In this document: positions 1-8,187 of the stretch, in pieces
Layout of the letters: every line of letters begins with the position of its first letter
How positions within the stretch are numbered: position 1 is the first letter of the stretch
From: an uncultured Rhodopila sp.
GTDB taxonomy: Bacteria; Pseudomonadota; Alphaproteobacteria; Acetobacterales; Acetobacteraceae
Length of the DNA stretch: 37,551 nt
NCBI GenBank assembly: GCA_903851415.1
Contig: CAINOE010000023.1
Span: 1 to 37,551 of the forward strand
Reading direction: 5' to 3'
Translations under genes and position numbers: made by a program
The notes under the pieces: generated by a model
Database searches by the model: none
What the model was told of the DNA's origin: nothing
What the model saw: only the letters and a program-made list of their open reading frames with translations

Positions 1-1
1 C

Positions 2-64
2 GTGGTGACGCGGCCGACGCCGGTGCAGCGGAAGGCGTTCGAGCTGCTGGGCGTCGCGGTGTAG
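2..64 (+). CDS. C-terminal end of an unidentified protein (partial)
   Basis: An open frame enters from the left edge and ends at TAG 62-64. The visible 20 codons give VVTRPTPVQRKAFELLGVAV. The tail has some flavour of a transposase C-terminus (RPTP-Q-R-x-x-ELLG), but 20 residues are too few to assign a family. Codon use is GC-rich like the neighbouring genes. The gene's start and identity lie outside the window. Confidence 0.35.
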   Translation: MVTRPTPVQRKAFELLGVAV

Positions 65-486
65 CCAGTAGCGGGTCGCTGAAACGGCATTTTATACAAT
101 TTCGTCAATGGGTTATGTAGAAGTCAAGTAAGAAGCTCGGATTAAAACAGACGGGATGATCGTCGTCAACGTCACCATTTGAGCAAACCGGCGCGGGCGA
201 CGCGTCAGCATGCACAGTTTCGGGCGGTGTTGGGAGTGAAAACTAAGTAAAAGGTACATGTTGCCAACCGGAGAAAACGTTTGGTTAGCCAAGCCCACAT
301 GCCCGGACTGTCCTCATCCGTGTTCATCGGTGTTCATCTGTGTTTCCAAACCTGCCTGAGCCGTCGCGGACGGCACCTGTTGTCAGAAAGCAATGGAAAC
401 CCGGTTGAACATTGATGACACGGATAAGTCGACTCGACTGCTGCGCCCGCCATGACGACGCAGGCGACCCTGCCTGACGCCAGTGC
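65..486. other. gene-free stretch with short tandem and inverted repeat
   Basis: No convincing gene is seen in this 420 bp. Base composition is lower in GC than the flanking genes up to about 300. Near 315-344 there are three head-to-tail imperfect 10-mers (catccgtgtt, catcggtgtt, catctgtgtt). An imperfect inverted copy lies at about 408-427. Confidence 0.5.
315..344. repeat. three tandem imperfect 10-bp repeats
   Basis: Units are 315-324 (catccgtgtt), 325-334 (catcggtgtt) and 335-344 (catctgtgtt), differing only at positions 5 and 6. The complement of about 408-427 (aatgttcaatg reversed, giving atccgtgtcatcaatgtt) resembles the first two units, so the region can fold imperfectly. The function is unknown. 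Confidence 0.6.
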
Positions 487-2268
487 CTACCCACCTGACT
501 CCAGCTCATCGATAAATCCGGCGATCACATCCAGCCCCCGATCCCAGAACGCCGGATCGGAGGCATCCAGCCCGAACGGCGCCAGCAGTTCCTTGTGCCG
601 CTTCGTTCCGCCGGCTTTTAGCATCTCCAGATACTTCGCAGCGAAACCCGGATGCCCCGACTGGAACTCCGAATACAGCGCGTTCACCAAACAATCCCCG
701 AACGCATACGCATACACGTAGAACGGCGAATGCACGAAGTGCGGCACATATGACCAGAACACGGAGTATTCCGGCGAGAACTCGAACGCCGGCCCCAGAC
801 TCTCGGTCTGCACCTTCATCCAAAGCTCGCCGATACGCTCCGGCAGCAGTTCGCCCGACCGGCGCTCGTCATGCAGCAGAGTCTCGAACTGGTAGAACGC
901 GACCTGGCGCACCACCGTGTTCAGCATGTCCTCGACCTTGGAGGCCAGCATGATCCGCCGCTGCGCCGGGGTGGCGGCATCCACCAGGGACCGGAACGTC
1001 AGCATCTCCCCGAACACGCTGGCCGTCTCCGCCAGGGTCAGCGGTGTATGCGACATCAGAGTGCCCTGCGGACCAGCCAGAATCTGGTGCACGCCGTGCC
1101 CGAGTTCATGCGCCAACGTCATCACGTCCCGCGTCTTGCCGTGATAATTGAGCAACAGATACGGGTGCGCGCTCGGCACGGTCGGATGCGCGAACGCCCC
1201 GCCCGCCTTGCCGGGCCGCAACCCGGCGTCGATCCACGGCTTGTCGAAGAACTGCTTGCCGATCGACGCCAGTTCCGGACTGAACGCGGCATAAGCCGTC
1301 AGCACCTGCTTCTCGGCATCCGGCCAGGCGACCAGACGGTCGTCGTCGTTCGGCAGGGGGGCGTTGCGGTCCCAGTGCTGCAGCTTCGGCAGCTCCAGCC
1401 ACTTCGCCTTCATCTTATAATAGCGGTGCGACAGCCGCGGATAGGACCCGCGCACCGCCGTCACCAGCGCCGAGACAACCTCGTCCTCCACCATGTTGGA
1501 GCGGTTGCGGTAGCTGGTGGGACGCTCATAGCGGCGCCACGTGTCCTCAATCTCCTTGTCCTTGGCCAGGGTGTTGGTGATCAGCGAGAACAGCCGGATG
1601 CGCTCGCCGAACGCTTCGCCGATGGCCTTGCCGGCGGCCTCTCGCACGCCGCGGTTGCGGTCGGACAACTTGTTGAGCGCATCGCTGACGGTCAGCGCCT
1701 GGCCGTTCAGGTTGACCCGCATCGCCGCCACGGTCTCGTCGAACAGCCGCTTCCAGGCCCCGTTGGCGGTCAGGTCGCGCTCGTGGTTCAGCTTCTCCAA
1801 CTGGTCGTCCAACTGGTGCGGACGGAACACCCGCAGGTCGCGCAGCCAGGGCCGGTAGCGGGCCAGTGCCGGGTCCGCCAGCTTCGTCTCCAGCACCGCG
1901 TCGTCCAGCCGGTTGAGTTCCAGCGTGAAGAAGATCAGGTCGCTGCTGATCGCGGTGATCCGTTCATTGATCGTCTGGAAGAATTGGCCCACCGCCGGAT
2001 CGCTGGAATCGGCGGCGAACAGGAGCTGCGCATAGGAACCGGCGCGGCCGAGCAGATCGTGGATCCGTTCATACTCCGCGATCACCGCGGCGAGGGCGGA
2101 ACCGCTCAGGCCGGCCAGCGTTCCTGCGTGCGAGCGGGCAAAGGCTTTCGCCGTCGCTTCGGCGCGGTCAAGATCTTCCGTCACCAGCGGACTGTCCGGC
2201 GACGGATAAAGATCCGACAGGTCCCAGGCGGGTAATGTGATATCCGGTTCGGCGATGACGTCATTCAT
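487..2268 (-). CDS. pepF: oligoendopeptidase F (M3B metallopeptidase)
   Basis: Cytoplasmic zinc oligopeptidase of 593 residues, a usual length for bacterial PepF (about 590-610). The zinc motif HELGH is at residues 387-391 in the context MTLAHELGHGVHQ. The third ligand is probably E414 in TLAETAS. The N-terminal half is the helical PepF domain, and there is no signal peptide. Members of the family cleave short peptides of about 7 to 20 residues and recycle peptides. The start ATG at 2268 is preceded by a weak AAGGGC about 12 nt upstream. The gene is divergent from the acyl-CoA synthetase, with about 100 bp between them that must hold both promoters. The family assignment is firm; the physiological substrate is not visible. 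Confidence 0.95.
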   Translation of the reverse strand: MNDVIAEPDITLPAWDLSDLYPSPDSPLVTEDLDRAEATAKAFARSHAGTLAGLSGSALAAVIAEYERIHDLLGRAGSYAQLLFAADSSDPAVGQFFQTINERITAISSDLIFFTLELNRLDDAVLETKLADPALARYRPWLRDLRVFRPHQLDDQLEKLNHERDLTANGAWKRLFDETVAAMRVNLNGQALTVSDALNKLSDRNRGVREAAGKAIGEAFGERIRLFSLITNTLAKDKEIEDTWRRYERPTSYRNRSNMVEDEVVSALVTAVRGSYPRLSHRYYKMKAKWLELPKLQHWDRNAPLPNDDDRLVAWPDAEKQVLTAYAAFSPELASIGKQFFDKPWIDAGLRPGKAGGAFAHPTVPSAHPYLLLNYHGKTRDVMTLAHELGHGVHQILAGPQGTLMSHTPLTLAETASVFGEMLTFRSLVDAATPAQRRIMLASKVEDMLNTVVRQVAFYQFETLLHDERRSGELLPERIGELWMKVQTESLGPAFEFSPEYSVFWSYVPHFVHSPFYVYAYAFGDCLVNALYSEFQSGHPGFAAKYLEMLKAGGTKRHKELLAPFGLDASDPAFWDRGLDVIAGFIDELESGG

Positions 2269-2372
2269 GTAAAAATCGTGCCCTTGCCCTGCTGCATCAA
2301 ACTTTCATGTAGGCTAGGAAGCGCGTAGATCAAAGGGTGGGCTGCGTCGGCCGCCCCGGCGCCGGAGGAGAC

Positions 2373-4073
2373 GTGCGTACCTATCCGAATTGGCCGAATC
2401 TGGCCGTCATGATGTTCGCCGTGGCCCGGTCGCGGCCGAGCCGCTCGTTCCTGCGCTACTGGCGCAACGGCGCCTGGCACTCCATCAGCCGGGAAAGCTT
2501 CGGCCGCATGGCCGCGTCCTGCGCCCGCCGCATCCGCGCCGCCGGGGTGTCGGCAGGCGACCGGGTGCTGATTTGCATGGAGAACCGCCCCGAGTTCATC
2601 ATCGCCGAGACCGCGCTGCTGGCGATCCGTGCGATTCCGGTGCCGGCCTACACCACCAATACCGTCGATGATCACGCCTACCTGCTGCGGGACTCCGGCG
2701 CCCGCGCCGCCATCGTCTCCACCAAAGCCCTGGCCGATCGGCTGGTGCGGGCAGGGGGGCTGGAACTGCTGGTGACGATTGATGCCAAGCCCAGTCCGGA
2801 TGCCGGCGCCGCCCGGGTGATGGACTGGGCGGAGCTCGTGCAGGACCAGTTGCCGCCGGACGATATCGCCGCGGAAGCCGCCTTGATTCCATCCACCGCG
2901 CTGGCGTGCCTGATCTACACCTCCGGCACCGGCGGTTCGCCGCGCGGGGTGATGCTGCCGCATCGCTGCATGCTGGCCAATTGCGCCGGCGCGTTCGAGG
3001 TGGTCCGCGCGCTGGAACTGAAGGACGAGATCTACCTGTCGTTCCTGCCGACGGCGCATGCCTTCGAGCATACCGTCGGCCAGTTCTTCCTGCCCAGCCT
3101 CGGCTCCGAAATCGTCTATTCCCGAGGCGTCGAAAATCTGGCAGCCGATTTGTTGACCGTCCGGCCGACGCTGCTGGCGGTCGTGCCGCGTGTGCTGGAG
3201 GTGATCCGCGCGCGAATTCTGGCCGGCGCGGGGCGGGAAAAGCCTTGGCGGCAACGGCTGTTCCAGGCCGCTCTGCGCATCGGGCTGAAGCGGGTGGACC
3301 ACCAGCGCCTCACCCTGTTCGAACACCTGGCCGATGGGCTGCTGGAGCGGCTGGTGCGGGCCAAGGTGCGCGGGCGGTTCGGCGGGCGGCTGAAAATCGC
3401 CCTGTCCGGCGGGGCGCGGCTGGATCCGGAGGTCGGCCGGTTCTTCCTGGCGCTCGGACTGCCGATCATGCAGGGGTATGGGCAGACGGAGGCGGGGCCG
3501 GTGATCAGCGTCAATCCGCCGGAAGCGATCAGGATCGATACCGTCGGCGCCGTGCTGCCCGGAGTCGATTTGCGCATCGCCGGGGACGGGGAGATCCTGG
3601 TGCGCGGCGAACTGGTGATGGACGGCTACTGGAACCGGCCGGAGGAAACCGCCGAAACGATCCGCGACGGGTGGTTGCATACCGGCGACATCGGTGAACT
3701 CGACAACGGTTACCTGCGCATAACCGACCGGAAGAAGGACATGATCGTCTTGTCCGGGGGTGAGAATGTCTCGCCGGCCAAGATCGAGGGCCTGTTGATG
3801 GCGGAAAGCGAAATCGGCCAGGCGGTGATCTCCGGCGACGGCCGCAGCGGGCTGAGCGCGCTGGTGGTGCCGGCCGAGGGCTATGACGATGCCGCCGTGG
3901 CGGTGGCTGTGGACCGGGCGAACAGGCGCCTGTCGGCGACCGAGCGGGTGCGCAAGCACGCGGTGGTGGCGCCGTTCACGATCGAGAACGGTCTTCTTAC
4001 GCCGTCTCAGAAGATCCGCCGCCTGCTGGTGATCCGCGCCAACGCGCAGGTGCTGGCGGGGCTGCACCGGTGA
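2373..4073 (+). CDS. long-chain acyl-CoA synthetase (AMP-forming)
   Basis: Adenylate-forming enzyme that should activate a fatty or aromatic acid to its CoA thioester through an acyl-AMP. With the GTG start at 2373 (GGAGGAG at 2364-2370) the protein is 566 residues. An upstream GTG at 2337 would add 12 unlikely residues. The phosphate-binding loop is YTSGTGGSPRG (about residues 182-192), with G for the usual second T and R for K. Motif A5 is GYGQTEAG (368-375). The hinge and A8 region reads TGDIGELDNGYLRITDRKKD, followed by SGGENVSPAKIEG. The catalytic lysine is probably K547 in TPSQKIRR. Its length and TPSQKIRR tail resemble the FAA1/FadD15-type synthetases rather than short-chain AcsA. The substrate is not predictable from sequence. 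A second acyl-CoA synthetase lies at 24629. Confidence 0.9.
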   Translation: MRTYPNWPNLAVMMFAVARSRPSRSFLRYWRNGAWHSISRESFGRMAASCARRIRAAGVSAGDRVLICMENRPEFIIAETALLAIRAIPVPAYTTNTVDDHAYLLRDSGARAAIVSTKALADRLVRAGGLELLVTIDAKPSPDAGAARVMDWAELVQDQLPPDDIAAEAALIPSTALACLIYTSGTGGSPRGVMLPHRCMLANCAGAFEVVRALELKDEIYLSFLPTAHAFEHTVGQFFLPSLGSEIVYSRGVENLAADLLTVRPTLLAVVPRVLEVIRARILAGAGREKPWRQRLFQAALRIGLKRVDHQRLTLFEHLADGLLERLVRAKVRGRFGGRLKIALSGGARLDPEVGRFFLALGLPIMQGYGQTEAGPVISVNPPEAIRIDTVGAVLPGVDLRIAGDGEILVRGELVMDGYWNRPEETAETIRDGWLHTGDIGELDNGYLRITDRKKDMIVLSGGENVSPAKIEGLLMAESEIGQAVISGDGRSGLSALVVPAEGYDDAAVAVAVDRANRRLSATERVRKHAVVAPFTIENGLLTPSQKIRRLLVIRANAQVLAGLHR

Positions 4074-4625
4074 TGGGGCGGTCCGTCCCGGGCGCAAACT
4101 TAACGCGCCGGCATGGGCCTGGCCCTGTGCGTCATGGCCGGGCCTGTCGCCATGGCTATCAGGATAAGGCGTCGCGCGGAGCACGGCATTCCCCCCAATC
4201 GTCATGGCCCGGCTTGTCCGGGCCACCTGTAGCCGCACCTGCCGCGACAGGTGGCCCGGACAAGCCGGGCCATCACGATGACAGAATGACACCCCGGGCA
4301 AACTTTTTTCCGGCTTCGGCTTATCCTGATAGCCATGGGGCGTGGCCCGGCCACCCAAGACTTGCGGTGTCTGAAACGGCAAAGTCGGGGATGGCCGGAC
4401 CAAGTCCGGCCGTGACACTGGTGCGGCGACCGTGCCCCACTCGCCCTCTGTTGGCGGCTGCTCGGAAAAGCCGGGCGACGACCACCGCGCTGACACGCAT
4501 CAGCCATTGCGACGGAGCGGGCGCTCTGCTAGACGGCCCCGCTCGCGATCTGATCCAATGGTGGATACCTGACGTGCCTCGCGCGACCCGCGGGGTTTCT
4601 TTTGTTTTAGAAGGGGCGTTGGCCC
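4074..4625. repeat. intergenic block of palindromic repeats
   Basis: No gene is seen between the acyl-CoA synthetase and rpmF; the block is built of inverted repeats. A perfect 27-bp pair lies at 4204-4230 and 4247-4273, with core ggcccggcttgtccgggcc. An outer 18-bp pair encloses it at 4151-4168 (catggctatcaggataag) and 4320-4337. A third, degenerate element at about 4341-4425 shares gacttgcggtg with the repeat at 8060-8161. Apparent reading frames here are translations of the palindromes. Confidence 0.85.
4204..4273. repeat. REP-like palindrome, copy 1
   Basis: Arms 4204-4230 and 4247-4273 are perfectly complementary over 27 bp with a 16-nt spacer. The same arm sequence, with a one-base bulge, recurs at 20301-20380. 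This makes it a dispersed intergenic repeat family rather than a one-off terminator. Confidence 0.85.
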
Positions 4626-4829
4626 ATGGCCGTTCCGAAGAGAAAAACCTCCCCCTCCCGCCGGGGAATGCGCCGCAGCCATCATGCGCTGCCGCACGAG
4701 GCGCACAACGAATGTCCGAACTGCGGCGAACTGAAGCGTCCGCATCACATCTGCAGCCATTGCGGCCACTACGACGGACGCGAAGTGGTCGCGGCCGGCA
4801 AGGAACTGAAAGGCGCAGTCAGGGCTTAA
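4626..4829 (+). CDS. rpmF: 50S ribosomal protein L32
   Basis: A 67-residue basic ribosomal protein. The start [20 protein letters not shown] is the classic L32 N-terminus. Two CxxC pairs, CPNC and CSHC, form the zinc-ribbon. The ATG at 4626 follows aagggg about 9 nt upstream. It lies 31 bp before plsX, the standard rpmF-plsX-fabH arrangement that links ribosome synthesis with membrane lipid synthesis. The DUF177/YceD gene that often precedes rpmF is absent here; the upstream 550 bp are repeats. Confidence 0.98.
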   Translation: MAVPKRKTSPSRRGMRRSHHALPHEAHNECPNCGELKRPHHICSHCGHYDGREVVAAGKELKGAVRA

Positions 4830-4860
4830 GGCACGGCAGCAGCGGCGAGCGGGTCTGCCA

Positions 4861-6036
4861 GTGACCGGTCCCTACACCCTCGCCGTGGATGCCATGGGCG
4901 GCGACAAAGCCCCCGACATGGTCGTCCACGGACTCGACTTCGCCGCGGAACGCCACCCCTCGGCGCGCTTCCTGCTCATCGGCGACGAGACCCGGCTCAA
5001 CGCATTGCTGGCGAAGCATAAGCGCGCGCGTACGGCGTGCACCGTGCGGCATGCCTCCGAGGTCATCACGTCGGAGATGAAGCCCACGGCGGCGCTGCGC
5101 AGCCGCAAATCGTCGATGCGCATGGCGGTGGACGCGGTCGCCAAGGGCGAGGTTGCCGGGCTGGTCTCCGCCGGCAACACCGGCGCGCTGCTGGCGCTGG
5201 GCAAGATCATCATCAAGACCCTGCCCGGGATCGAGCGGCCGGCGATGGCCGCCATCGGCCCCTCGGCGCGCGGCGACGTGGTAATGCTCGATCTCGGCGC
5301 CAACGTGCAATGCGACGTCCGCAACCTGGTGGAATTCGCCGTCATGGGCGACGTTTTCGCCCGCACCGTGCTCGGCCTGACAGCGCCCACCATCGGCCTG
5401 CTGAATGTCGGGTCGGAGGACCTCAAGGGCGACGACACCGTGCGCGAAGCGGCAGACATCCTGCGCGCCAGCCATATCGGGCCGCAATTTCACGGCTTTG
5501 TCGAAGGCCATGACATCGCCGCCGGCACCACCGACGTGGTCGTCACCGACGGCTTCACCGGCAATGTGGCACTGAAGACGGGCGAGGGCGCGCTGAAGCT
5601 GATTGGCCAGTTCATGAAGCAGGTGTTCACCAGCGGCCTGATCGCCAAGTTCGCGTACCTGCTCGTGCGCCCCGGCATGGACCGCCTGCGCGAGTGGCTG
5701 GACCCGCGCCGCTACAACGGCGCCGTGATGGTGGGCCTGAACGGCGTCGTGGTGAAGTCGCATGGCGGCACCGACGCGCAAGGCTTCGCCCACGCGGTCG
5801 ATGTCGCAATGGACATGGTCACGCACCGCTTCAACGACCGCATCCGCGAGGATCTGGCGCGGATCGGACTGGACAAACGCAGCCCGGCGGAGAAGAACGG
5901 GCTCGATCGCAAAGCCCCAAGGGAAATCGCCCCCGGGGCAAAGGCAATTTCAACTGGCGAACCGGCAGGGGCCGCCGTCTCCGGCGGAACGTCGCAACCG
6001 GGATCGAGCGACGACACGCACCTCGCTACCGCCTGA
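4861..6036 (+). CDS. plsX: phosphate acyltransferase PlsX
   Basis: Converts acyl-ACP and phosphate to acyl-phosphate, the donor for PlsY in phosphatidic acid synthesis; a peripheral membrane enzyme. The N-terminus contains the hallmark DAMGGDKAP, and later motifs include SAGNTGALLALGKIIIK and VVTDGFTGNVALKTGEG. It starts at GTG 4861 with a poor ribosome-binding site. At 391 residues it is longer than the usual 330-350. The excess is a low-complexity Pro/Gly/Ser/Lys tail after about residue 340, which probably has no catalytic role. FabH follows 12 bp later, in the same operon. Confidence 0.98.
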   Translation: MTGPYTLAVDAMGGDKAPDMVVHGLDFAAERHPSARFLLIGDETRLNALLAKHKRARTACTVRHASEVITSEMKPTAALRSRKSSMRMAVDAVAKGEVAGLVSAGNTGALLALGKIIIKTLPGIERPAMAAIGPSARGDVVMLDLGANVQCDVRNLVEFAVMGDVFARTVLGLTAPTIGLLNVGSEDLKGDDTVREAADILRASHIGPQFHGFVEGHDIAAGTTDVVVTDGFTGNVALKTGEGALKLIGQFMKQVFTSGLIAKFAYLLVRPGMDRLREWLDPRRYNGAVMVGLNGVVVKSHGGTDAQGFAHAVDVAMDMVTHRFNDRIREDLARIGLDKRSPAEKNGLDRKAPREIAPGAKAISTGEPAGAAVSGGTSQPGSSDDTHLATA

Positions 6037-6048
6037 GCAGGATTCACT

Positions 6049-7020
6049 ATGCCGATTCGTTCCGTCTTGGCCGGTTGCGGCGGCTATCTGCCCGACAGGA
6101 TCGTCTCCAACGACGAGCTGTCCCGCACCGTGGACACCTCGGATGAATGGATCCATGAGCGGACCGGCATCCGCCAGCGGCACTTCGCCGCCCCGCACGA
6201 AACCTCGGCCTTCATGGGCACCGCCGCGGCCCGCACAGCGCTTGCGGACGCCTGCGCGACACCGGCGGATGTCGATGCGATCATCCTGGCGACCAGCACG
6301 CCGGACCAGGCATTCCCGGCCACCGCATTGAGGGTGCAGGCGGCGCTGGGCGTCACCCGCGGTTTCGGCTTCGACCTGTCGGCGGCCTGCGCCGGCTTCA
6401 TCTACGCCCTGTCCATCGCCGACGGCATGATCCGCAACGGCCAGGCGACCGGCGTCCTGGTCATCGGCAGCGAGGTCTACTCGCGCATCCTGAACTGGAA
6501 GGATCGCGGCACCTGCGTGCTGTTCGGCGACGGCGCCGGAGCGGTCTTCCTGCGCGCCGCCCGGATCAGCGATTCTGATACGCGCGGCGTCCTGTCCACC
6601 CATATCCACGCCCAGGGCACGCTCGGCGACATCCTGTACGTGGACGGCGCCGTCGGCCAGCCGGACAAGCCCGGCCACCTGGTGATGAACGGCCGCGAAG
6701 TGTTCCGCCACGCGGTCACCCGCCTGGCCGAAGCGGTCGAGGAAGCGCTGGCGGCCAACGGCCTGACTCACGCGGACGTCGACTGGCTGGTGCCGCACCA
6801 GGCCAACAGCCGGATCATCAATGCGATGGGCAAGAAACTCCACCTCCCGCCGGAGCGGGTGATAGTGACCGTCGACCGCCATGCCAATACCTCCGCCGCC
6901 TCGGTCCCGCTGGCGCTGGCGGAAGCCCGCGCCGATGGGCGCATCCGCAACGGCGACCTGGTGCTGCTGGAAGCGCTGGGCGGCGGCCTGACCTGGGGAT
7001 CCGCCCTCGTCCGCCTGTGA
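6049..7020 (+). CDS. fabH: 3-oxoacyl-ACP synthase III (FabH)
   Basis: Initiates type II fatty acid synthesis by condensing acetyl-CoA (or another short acyl-CoA) with malonyl-ACP. It has 323 residues, the normal length. The catalytic triad is visible: C114 in LSAACAGFIYAL, H250 in VPHQANSRI and N280 in DRHANTSAAS. The ATG at 6049 is preceded by AGGA 8 nt upstream. It follows plsX by 12 bp, so the two lipid enzymes are surely co-transcribed. Confidence 0.98.
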   Translation: MPIRSVLAGCGGYLPDRIVSNDELSRTVDTSDEWIHERTGIRQRHFAAPHETSAFMGTAAARTALADACATPADVDAIILATSTPDQAFPATALRVQAALGVTRGFGFDLSAACAGFIYALSIADGMIRNGQATGVLVIGSEVYSRILNWKDRGTCVLFGDGAGAVFLRAARISDSDTRGVLSTHIHAQGTLGDILYVDGAVGQPDKPGHLVMNGREVFRHAVTRLAEAVEEALAANGLTHADVDWLVPHQANSRIINAMGKKLHLPPERVIVTVDRHANTSAASVPLALAEARADGRIRNGDLVLLEALGGGLTWGSALVRL

Positions 7021-7078
7021 CCTGAGCTACCCCATCGGCCGCAAACCTCTGATCCGTAGCGATTTATTCTGCGCAACC

Positions 7079-7107
7079 TTGACGTGCCGGCATGAATTGC
7101 CTTAGCG
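7079..7107 (+). promoter_or_regulatory. possible sigma-70-type promoter before ihfA
   Basis: TTGACG at 7079-7084, a 17-bp spacer and TTAGCG at 7102-7107. A transcript from here would start only a few bases before the ihfA ATG at 7115, giving an almost leaderless mRNA. No Shine-Dalgarno sequence is seen before that ATG. The -10 match is weak. Confidence 0.3.
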
Positions 7108-7114
7108 TTGGGTT

Positions 7115-7426
7115 ATGCTGACGATCACCCGCGCCCACATCGCTGAAATGATCTACACTCAGGTCGGATTGTCCCGGAATGAGTCGGCGGATCTGCTTGA
7201 GTCGGTCCTGGACCGGATCGCCACCCGCCTGGAAAGCGGTGAATCTGTTAAGATCAGTGGGTTCGGAACCTTTTCTGTAAGGCAAAAGGGGCGCCGGGTC
7301 GGACGCAATCCGAAGACCGGGGAAGAGGTGCCGATACTGCCGCGGCGGGTCCTGGTGTTCCGGCCCAGCCACGTGCTGAAGGCTCAGGTCAATGGCCAGA
7401 CGCCCGGTACGGAAGACGATGAATGA
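7115..7426 (+). CDS. ihfA: integration host factor subunit alpha
   Basis: A 103-residue DNA-bending protein of the HU/IHF family. [17 protein letters not shown] and [11 protein letters not shown] are IHF-alpha hallmarks. The DNA-intercalating arm carries [12 protein letters not shown], with the key proline. It partners with IHF-beta, which is not in this window. It follows fabH by 94 bp and precedes the MerR-type gene, the conserved alphaproteobacterial arrangement. The short acidic tail (GTEDDE) is ordinary. Confidence 0.96.
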   Translation: MLTITRAHIAEMIYTQVGLSRNESADLLESVLDRIATRLESGESVKISGFGTFSVRQKGRRVGRNPKTGEEVPILPRRVLVFRPSHVLKAQVNGQTPGTEDDE

Positions 7427-7474
7427 TCCGCGCCGCATAGGCGCTGAACCGGATCGTGACCCTCGGGCGTTCAC

Positions 7475-8017
7475 GTGAGCCATGAATCGCACGCAGAAGC
7501 CATCGACCCCGGGGCAAGGCCGCGTCCCAAGAAAGCCCCGAACGCTTTCCGCACTATCAGCGAAGTAGCGGACGACCTCCACATCCCGCAGCACGTGCTG
7601 CGCTTCTGGGAGACGAAGTTCCCGCAGGTGCAGCCGCTGAAGCGCGGCGGCGGGCGGCGCTATTACCGCCCCGATGATATCGTGCTGCTGCGGCGGATCG
7701 CCGATTTGCTGTATACTCAGGGCTATACGATCAAGGGCGTGCAGCGTCTGCTGCGTGAGGGCGGCGGTCAGTTGTCCGACGACATCCCGCCGCCGACGGC
7801 CGACGAACGCGCCGCCGCCGAGGCGGAGAAAGCCGGGCTGACCGCGCAGGAGCCTTTGCTGATCCCCGGGCTGGAACTGGTTCACCCCCCGGCTGTCGTG
7901 GTGCAACTCGCGCGCAGCAGCCAGCGGTCGAAGCTGGAGGTCGAGAACGATCGCCTGCGGGCGCTGCTGCGGGAGCTGCTGACGGAGGTTATGGAGCTAA
8001 GAAAGATGCTGGAGTAG
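7475..8017 (+). CDS. MerR family transcriptional regulator
   Basis: A 180-residue regulator beginning at GTG 7475. A MerR-type winged helix spans about residues 27-95 ([24 protein letters not shown], then [18 protein letters not shown]). The C-terminal part is a predicted helix ([21 protein letters not shown]) suited to dimerisation. No cysteine-based metal site is present, so it is not a metal sensor of the classic MerR kind. Its conserved position after ihfA is known in Alphaproteobacteria, but the regulon is unknown to me. Confidence 0.93.
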   Translation: MSHESHAEAIDPGARPRPKKAPNAFRTISEVADDLHIPQHVLRFWETKFPQVQPLKRGGGRRYYRPDDIVLLRRIADLLYTQGYTIKGVQRLLREGGGQLSDDIPPPTADERAAAEAEKAGLTAQEPLLIPGLELVHPPAVVVQLARSSQRSKLEVENDRLRALLRELLTEVMELRKMLE

Positions 8018-8027
8018 GACTCCGCTC

Positions 8028-8050
8028 TGCCGCCAGGGGCGCTGGCGGCA
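8028..8050 (+). terminator. hairpin after the rpmF-merR operon
   Basis: TGCCGCCA (8028-8035) pairs with TGGCGGCA (8043-8050) around a 7-nt loop, 11 nt after the merR stop. There is no T-run, so if it terminates it is not a classic intrinsic terminator. Confidence 0.4.
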
Positions 8051-8059
8051 CGGACGTCG

Positions 8060-8161
8060 CCCCTGTGTCATGGCCGGATTTATTCCGGCCATCCACGACT
8101 TGCGGTGCCGGATGAGGCGATGTCGTGGATGGCCGGCACAAGGCCGGCCATGACACAGGGG
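8060..8161. repeat. long palindromic intergenic repeat (second type)
   Basis: Two 40-nt arms, 8060-8099 and 8122-8161, are complementary apart from a few mismatches in the central ccgg...ccgg part. Each arm is itself a small palindrome (tggccgg...ccggcca), so the element can fold as a cloverleaf. The loop carries acttgcggtg, shared with the degenerate copy near 4341-4425. It lies between convergent genes. Confidence 0.8.
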
Positions 8162-8187
8162 AAAGCCCGAGACGGTTATAGAAGGCC

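Noticed and set aside
2265..4496. 743-codon open frame on the minus strand across the acyl-CoA synthetase
   Set aside because: Antisense to a gene with clear motifs; rich in His/Arg/Gln/Pro with no domain, as expected of the complement of a GC-rich gene.
4070..4864. 264-codon plus-strand frame between the acyl-CoA synthetase and plsX
   Set aside because: It translates the palindromic repeats (HGRACRHGYQDK, SWPGLSGPPV) and overlaps rpmF in another frame.
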